Source: Austropuccinia psidii
Lineage: Eukaryota > Basidiomycota > Pucciniomycetes > Pucciniales > Sphaerophragmiaceae
Assembly (NCBI GenBank): GCA_023105745.1
Contig: JALGQZ010000006.1
Coordinates: 35,729,686 to 35,793,685, forward strand
Reading direction: 5' to 3'
DNA length: 64,000 nucleotides
Shown: one piece after another, positions 61,019 through 64,000 of the stretch
Numbering within the stretch: the stretch's first letter is position 1
Layout: each line of letters opens with the position of its first letter
Made by a program: the position numbers and the translations under genes
Notes under the pieces: model-generated
The model's input: the letters and a program-made list of their open reading frames with translations, nothing else
Database searches by the model: none
Told to the model about the DNA's origin: nothing

Positions 61019-62175
61019 ATCATGTACAAAGTAGTATTAATGTAGAAATTGGTAAACTTGATTCAAAGTTAACTAAAATAACATCAGATATTAATGAATT
61101 GAAAAAACATGACAAGAAATATACTGAATGGTATGAATTAACAAATGCCAGATTTGATTCAATTATCAATGCTTGTAGCAGAATTGAGAGTACATGTCAG
61201 ATTCAGAATGATGAAATGGAAGATCTTTCCATTTTCAAAATGAATGATCAACTTAAGATTCTACAAGATCATGTCTTGAAGATAGTTGAAAATACCAATC
61301 AGTTTGCTACACATTTAGCAAAACGTGGCAGTGAAAGGCAGAAGTTAAAGAATGAGATCATTGCAAATGTAGAACAAATTCATAAGAATTATGAACCACA
61401 TATGCCAAGACATTCTACACCTTTGACTGAAGCAAAACCTTCTGTTAAAGGAAGTTTTACCCCACTTCTAGGAGAAAATGTTGTCTCTGTCAAAGATATT
61501 CCCAAATCAGGAGAATGGCCAACATTCTCTGGTGAAGGAGAATATAACCATATTGAGTTCATCAGGACTATTGATATGTTACAAGAAGACTTTAATATAC
61601 CTGATGAAATCATAGTGGGGAAGTTAAACTCTCTTTTTACCAAGACTGCAAAGAAATGGTATTACAAGATGAGAATGGATCATGGAAAACATGATTTGGC
61701 TTGGTGGAAATCCGAAGTGATTACCAAATTGGCCAACAATTCTTGGAGGTTTAAAATGGAAAATGCTTTTGAAAGTGCCATTTTTAACTCAGAGAAAGAT
61801 AAAACACTTACTTGGTTCTTCAAACAAAAACACAGATTATTTTTTTTACACCCAGATATGTCTGACACTATGATTAATATGAAGATATTAAGAAAGTGTG
61901 GAGGACAACTGGAACAAACTATCAAAAGCAGATGTGTAGAGCCCTGTTCAACAGAGGACAACATTAATGCAATGGAAGATATCATTACCAGAACAAGAAT
62001 TGGTAAGACTTGGACTAGAATCCCTATGGAATCAAAGATAGTCTCAAAGATTCCCAGAGAAGATAAAAGAACAGAAAGACCTTTCTTGAAGTGTCATAAA
62101 TGTGGAAGTACTTCACATTTAGCAAACACTTTCACCAAAAAGACAAAAATCAATGAAGTTCAAGTCATTCAATAA
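60253..62175 (+). pseudogene. Gag of element D, frame-shifted, stop at 62173
   Basis: A 576-codon open stretch begins at 60445. Its first part changes between the gag frame and the ORF1 frame because of two compensating length changes, but from about 60790 it is the true gag frame: coiled-coil-like region, capsid-like domain (SGEGEYNHIEFIRTIDMLQE, KWYYKMRMDHGKHD) and zinc knuckle CHKCGSTSHLANTF. Here the CCHC histidine is kept but the last cysteine is a phenylalanine. TAA at 62173 stands where the family has a glutamate codon. Confidence 0.85.
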
Positions 62176-62589
62176 ATTCAGTGTACTGAAGAGAGAGAGG
62201 AGTCTGATCAAGATTCTGCAGTCTCTGAGGATACACCAGTGGAGGACTATCCCATTGAAAATATTACAGCTTTCTTTGAGGTCACAGAAGTCCATAACGA
62301 CTTGCCACAGTACAGTGAGGATTGCTGCAACCTGATCAATATCCAAGATGCCAGAATGTGTAAAACAAAACCTGCTAGAGGAAAGCTTTAGACTGCTGGA
62401 GCATCCTGTATCACATCAGTTTTGATGAGTGATATTGAAGCCAAAGTAAATTTGGATACAGGGGAATTTTGCACATGTGTGGGCAAAGATTACCTCCAAA
62501 TTATACTTCCTGAGTGGAAAAACCATCTATTACCAATAGAAGGTGTGCAATTTAGTAGTGCCAGTAACAATATGTACCACTTGGGTATA
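62176..62589 (+). pseudogene. Start of pol in element D (protease)
   Basis: The frame continues after the stop through the acidic linker to a protease with [15 protein letters not shown] (about 62452-62496). There is a further TAG near 62388. It ends at the insertion of E within the NNMYHLGI segment. Confidence 0.85.
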
Positions 62590-63357
62590 TGTAACAACCA
62601 TCCATCAGGGGTAAGGGTATTCATTCATACACCCACTCAAACACCCCAAATCAGCAAATCCAGTATCTGCATCAGCATGCAGTTTCAGCAATCTTCATTC
62701 TGAAACATGCATACAGCTTGGTACCTCAATACAGCCTGTCAATACCTGTACAGGCTGGATTCACCCAATACAGTTTCAATACACCAATATGGAACTGTAT
62801 GATCACTCAAATACACCACACCTCTTGTACAGGTTCTGTACAGCTGTACAGGACCTGTATTGGCCAGACTCAATTCAAATCATCAAGTATTCTCATGAAA
62901 ACTCTTCCTCTGGATCAGGGCTGGTGATTCTCACATATACCAGCCCCTCTTCCTCCCCCCTGGGGACTTTTCCCCAGTTAATTAATTTAGTTGATTTATT
63001 ATTATCTGAATATTCTTATCCTTATATTTTGGGTATTATATTTATTTAATCTTAAGTTAGTCTTTGCCTTTTTTCTTTCTTCGCCTGTACAGTATGAGTT
63101 GGGTGGCCATATCCTTATTAACCCTTCTCTTTCCATTCTGACAGGTTGAAACAGTGGACTTGGACTTGTTTGTGGTTGGCTCTTCTGTTTCTTATTCTTA
63201 TTTCTTTTGTTGCTGCTTTTCTTATATTCATTCTTTTAGTAATTCATCTTTAACACTCTTAAGTGTATCTCATCTTATCTTATCTTTGAGCCCTCCATAA
63301 GTGAGTCCCAGTTTACTGAGTGCCAGGCCCTCTTCACTTCGAAGAGCCCCTGTGACA
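62590..63357 (+). repeat. 5' LTR of element E, 768 bp
   Basis: It starts TGTAACAACCATCC and ends CCCCTGTGACA. The second half aligns with the LTR of C on the reverse strand (TGGGGACTTTTCCCCAG, GCCAGGCCCTCTT). The first half has a dense cluster of CTGTA/TACAG motifs (about 62710-62860). TATA-like CATATAC lies at 62935-62941, and a CTGGGGA...TCCCCAG hairpin at 62960-62977. Confidence 0.85.
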
Positions 63358-63358
63358 T

Positions 63359-63372
63359 TAAATTAATTAACT
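63359..63372 (+). promoter_or_regulatory. Possible self-priming site of element E
   Basis: TAAATTAATTAACT, one base after the LTR, is the exact reverse complement of 62976-62989 in the LTR. That segment starts about 40 bp after the TATA-like box, where the RNA could begin. In Tf1-type elements the 5' end of the RNA folds back to prime at such a site. The sequence is AT-rich and partly palindromic, so chance remains possible. Confidence 0.45.
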
Positions 63373-64000
63373 CATATTTGATTCTTTCTTTTCATTCATT
63401 ATATTCATTTCTCTCATTCATCAATTATGATTCCTTTTATGATTTAATGATCTTAATGATTATGAATTTTTCTTTCTCATCAATTTTCATCTCATTCATT
63501 TCATTCTCATGAAAATTGATTCTTTTTCTTTTCTTAATCATTGCTGACCATTTCATCACTTCATTTTATTTTATCAATCAAATTTTTTCTGTGTTCTTAT
63601 TCAGGTTTTATCTAGGAATTATTGATTGGTTTAATTGATTGGATTATTCATTGGGATTCATTTGGGTTATTGATTCAGGATTTATTGGATTTATTGACTT
63701 TGAAATCTCAAGATATTGATTGATCCTCAAGAATTTATTTTGATTTATTGATTGACTTGACTCATCAAGGTATTGAATTGATTTCTGAAGATTTTGAATT
63801 GAATTGATTGATTCCTCAAGACCTTGATTTCATATTGAAGACACTGAATTATTGATTTATTGATTATTGACTTACTCAAGATTATTGATATTTGATTTGA
63901 TTCGATTGTTGATTGATTGAATTTATTTGACTGTTGATTGAATTTGATTCCTCAAGGTTTGAATTGATTCCTCAAGATTCATCAAGATTTTATTGTGATT
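63373..64000 (+). other. Leader of element E with degenerate TTGATT / CCTCAAG repeats
   Basis: This is untranslated sequence. From about 63600 on it consists of many TTGATT-like units, with TCCTCAAG at 63723, 63813, 63951 and 63971. No open frame of note is present. Confidence 0.55.

Larger units (their letters stand above)
57764..62589 (+). mobile_element. Ty3/gypsy element D, 5' part (interrupted by element E)
   Basis: It has the same family features as A and B: the long LTR, TTTGGGGGCC after it, ORF1 and gag, then the start of pol. The pol sequence stops at GGGTATA, where element E is inserted; the rest of D should lie beyond the window. The left flank is TTCAG. Confidence 0.92.
62590..64000 (+). 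mobile_element. Ty3/gypsy (chromovirus-type) element E, 5' end, inserted in D
   Basis: The LTR is related to that of chromodomain element C and is followed by a long AT-rich leader that runs off the window. The expected target duplication is GTATA (62585-62589); its partner should lie outside the window. No coding sequence has started by position 64000. Confidence 0.8.

Overview
This window is about 64 kb of AT-rich eukaryotic DNA made almost entirely of nested LTR retrotransposons, with one small island of apparently single-copy host sequence. The protein relatives I recognise (long-LTR Ty3/gypsy polyproteins, chromodomain Ty3/gypsy elements, Ty1/copia elements with a UBN2-like Gag) match those I know from rust fungi (Pucciniales), most closely the giant repeat-filled genome of Austropuccinia psidii. 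That identification is from memory of the families, not from a search. Short GT-AG introns in the one host gene fit a fungus. I saw no rRNA, tRNA, CRISPR or bacterial feature.

Layout. 1-5025: a young Ty1/copia element (copia-1, +) with an open 1313-codon Gag-Pol frame; its two LTRs are identical over the 504 bp that can be compared. 5026-7949: no supported gene. 7950-10783: an old copia relic (-). 10784-23171: Ty3/gypsy element A (+), decayed, carrying a 1961-bp solo LTR in gag and a 212-bp solo LTR in the integrase, each with a 5-bp target duplication. 23172-24107: a gag fragment of the same family. 24108-31160: diverged LTR-like repeats and AT-rich DNA. 31161-36040: chromodomain Ty3/gypsy element C (-), 5' truncated. 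36658-46939: nearly complete Ty3/gypsy element B (-, 1922-bp LTRs, TSD GTTTT), inserted in an older LTR. 47285-47719: another old LTR. 47720-51203: host island with one four-exon gene (48226-50237, -) coding for a predicted 570-residue secreted protein. 51209-56655: copia element F (-, TSD AACTC), about 1 kb upstream of that gene. 56661-57763: host DNA. 57764 to the end: Ty3/gypsy element D (+), interrupted at 62590 by a second chromovirus-type element, E, which runs off the window.

The most interesting points are: (1) the secreted-protein gene, whose four exons join in phase, in a pocket bounded by transposons; (2) an apparently spliced, conserved upstream frame (ORF1) in the A/B/D family that overlaps gag in another frame, with the gag start codon inside the predicted intron, so unspliced RNA would make Gag-Pol and spliced RNA a different protein; (3) copia primer sites that match the anticodon arm of spliced tRNA-Tyr, suggesting a half-tRNA primer; (4) a possible Tf1-like self-priming site in element E; (5) a 212-bp solo LTR that may belong to a TRIM-like family; and (6) a covarying hairpin at the start of every long gypsy LTR here.
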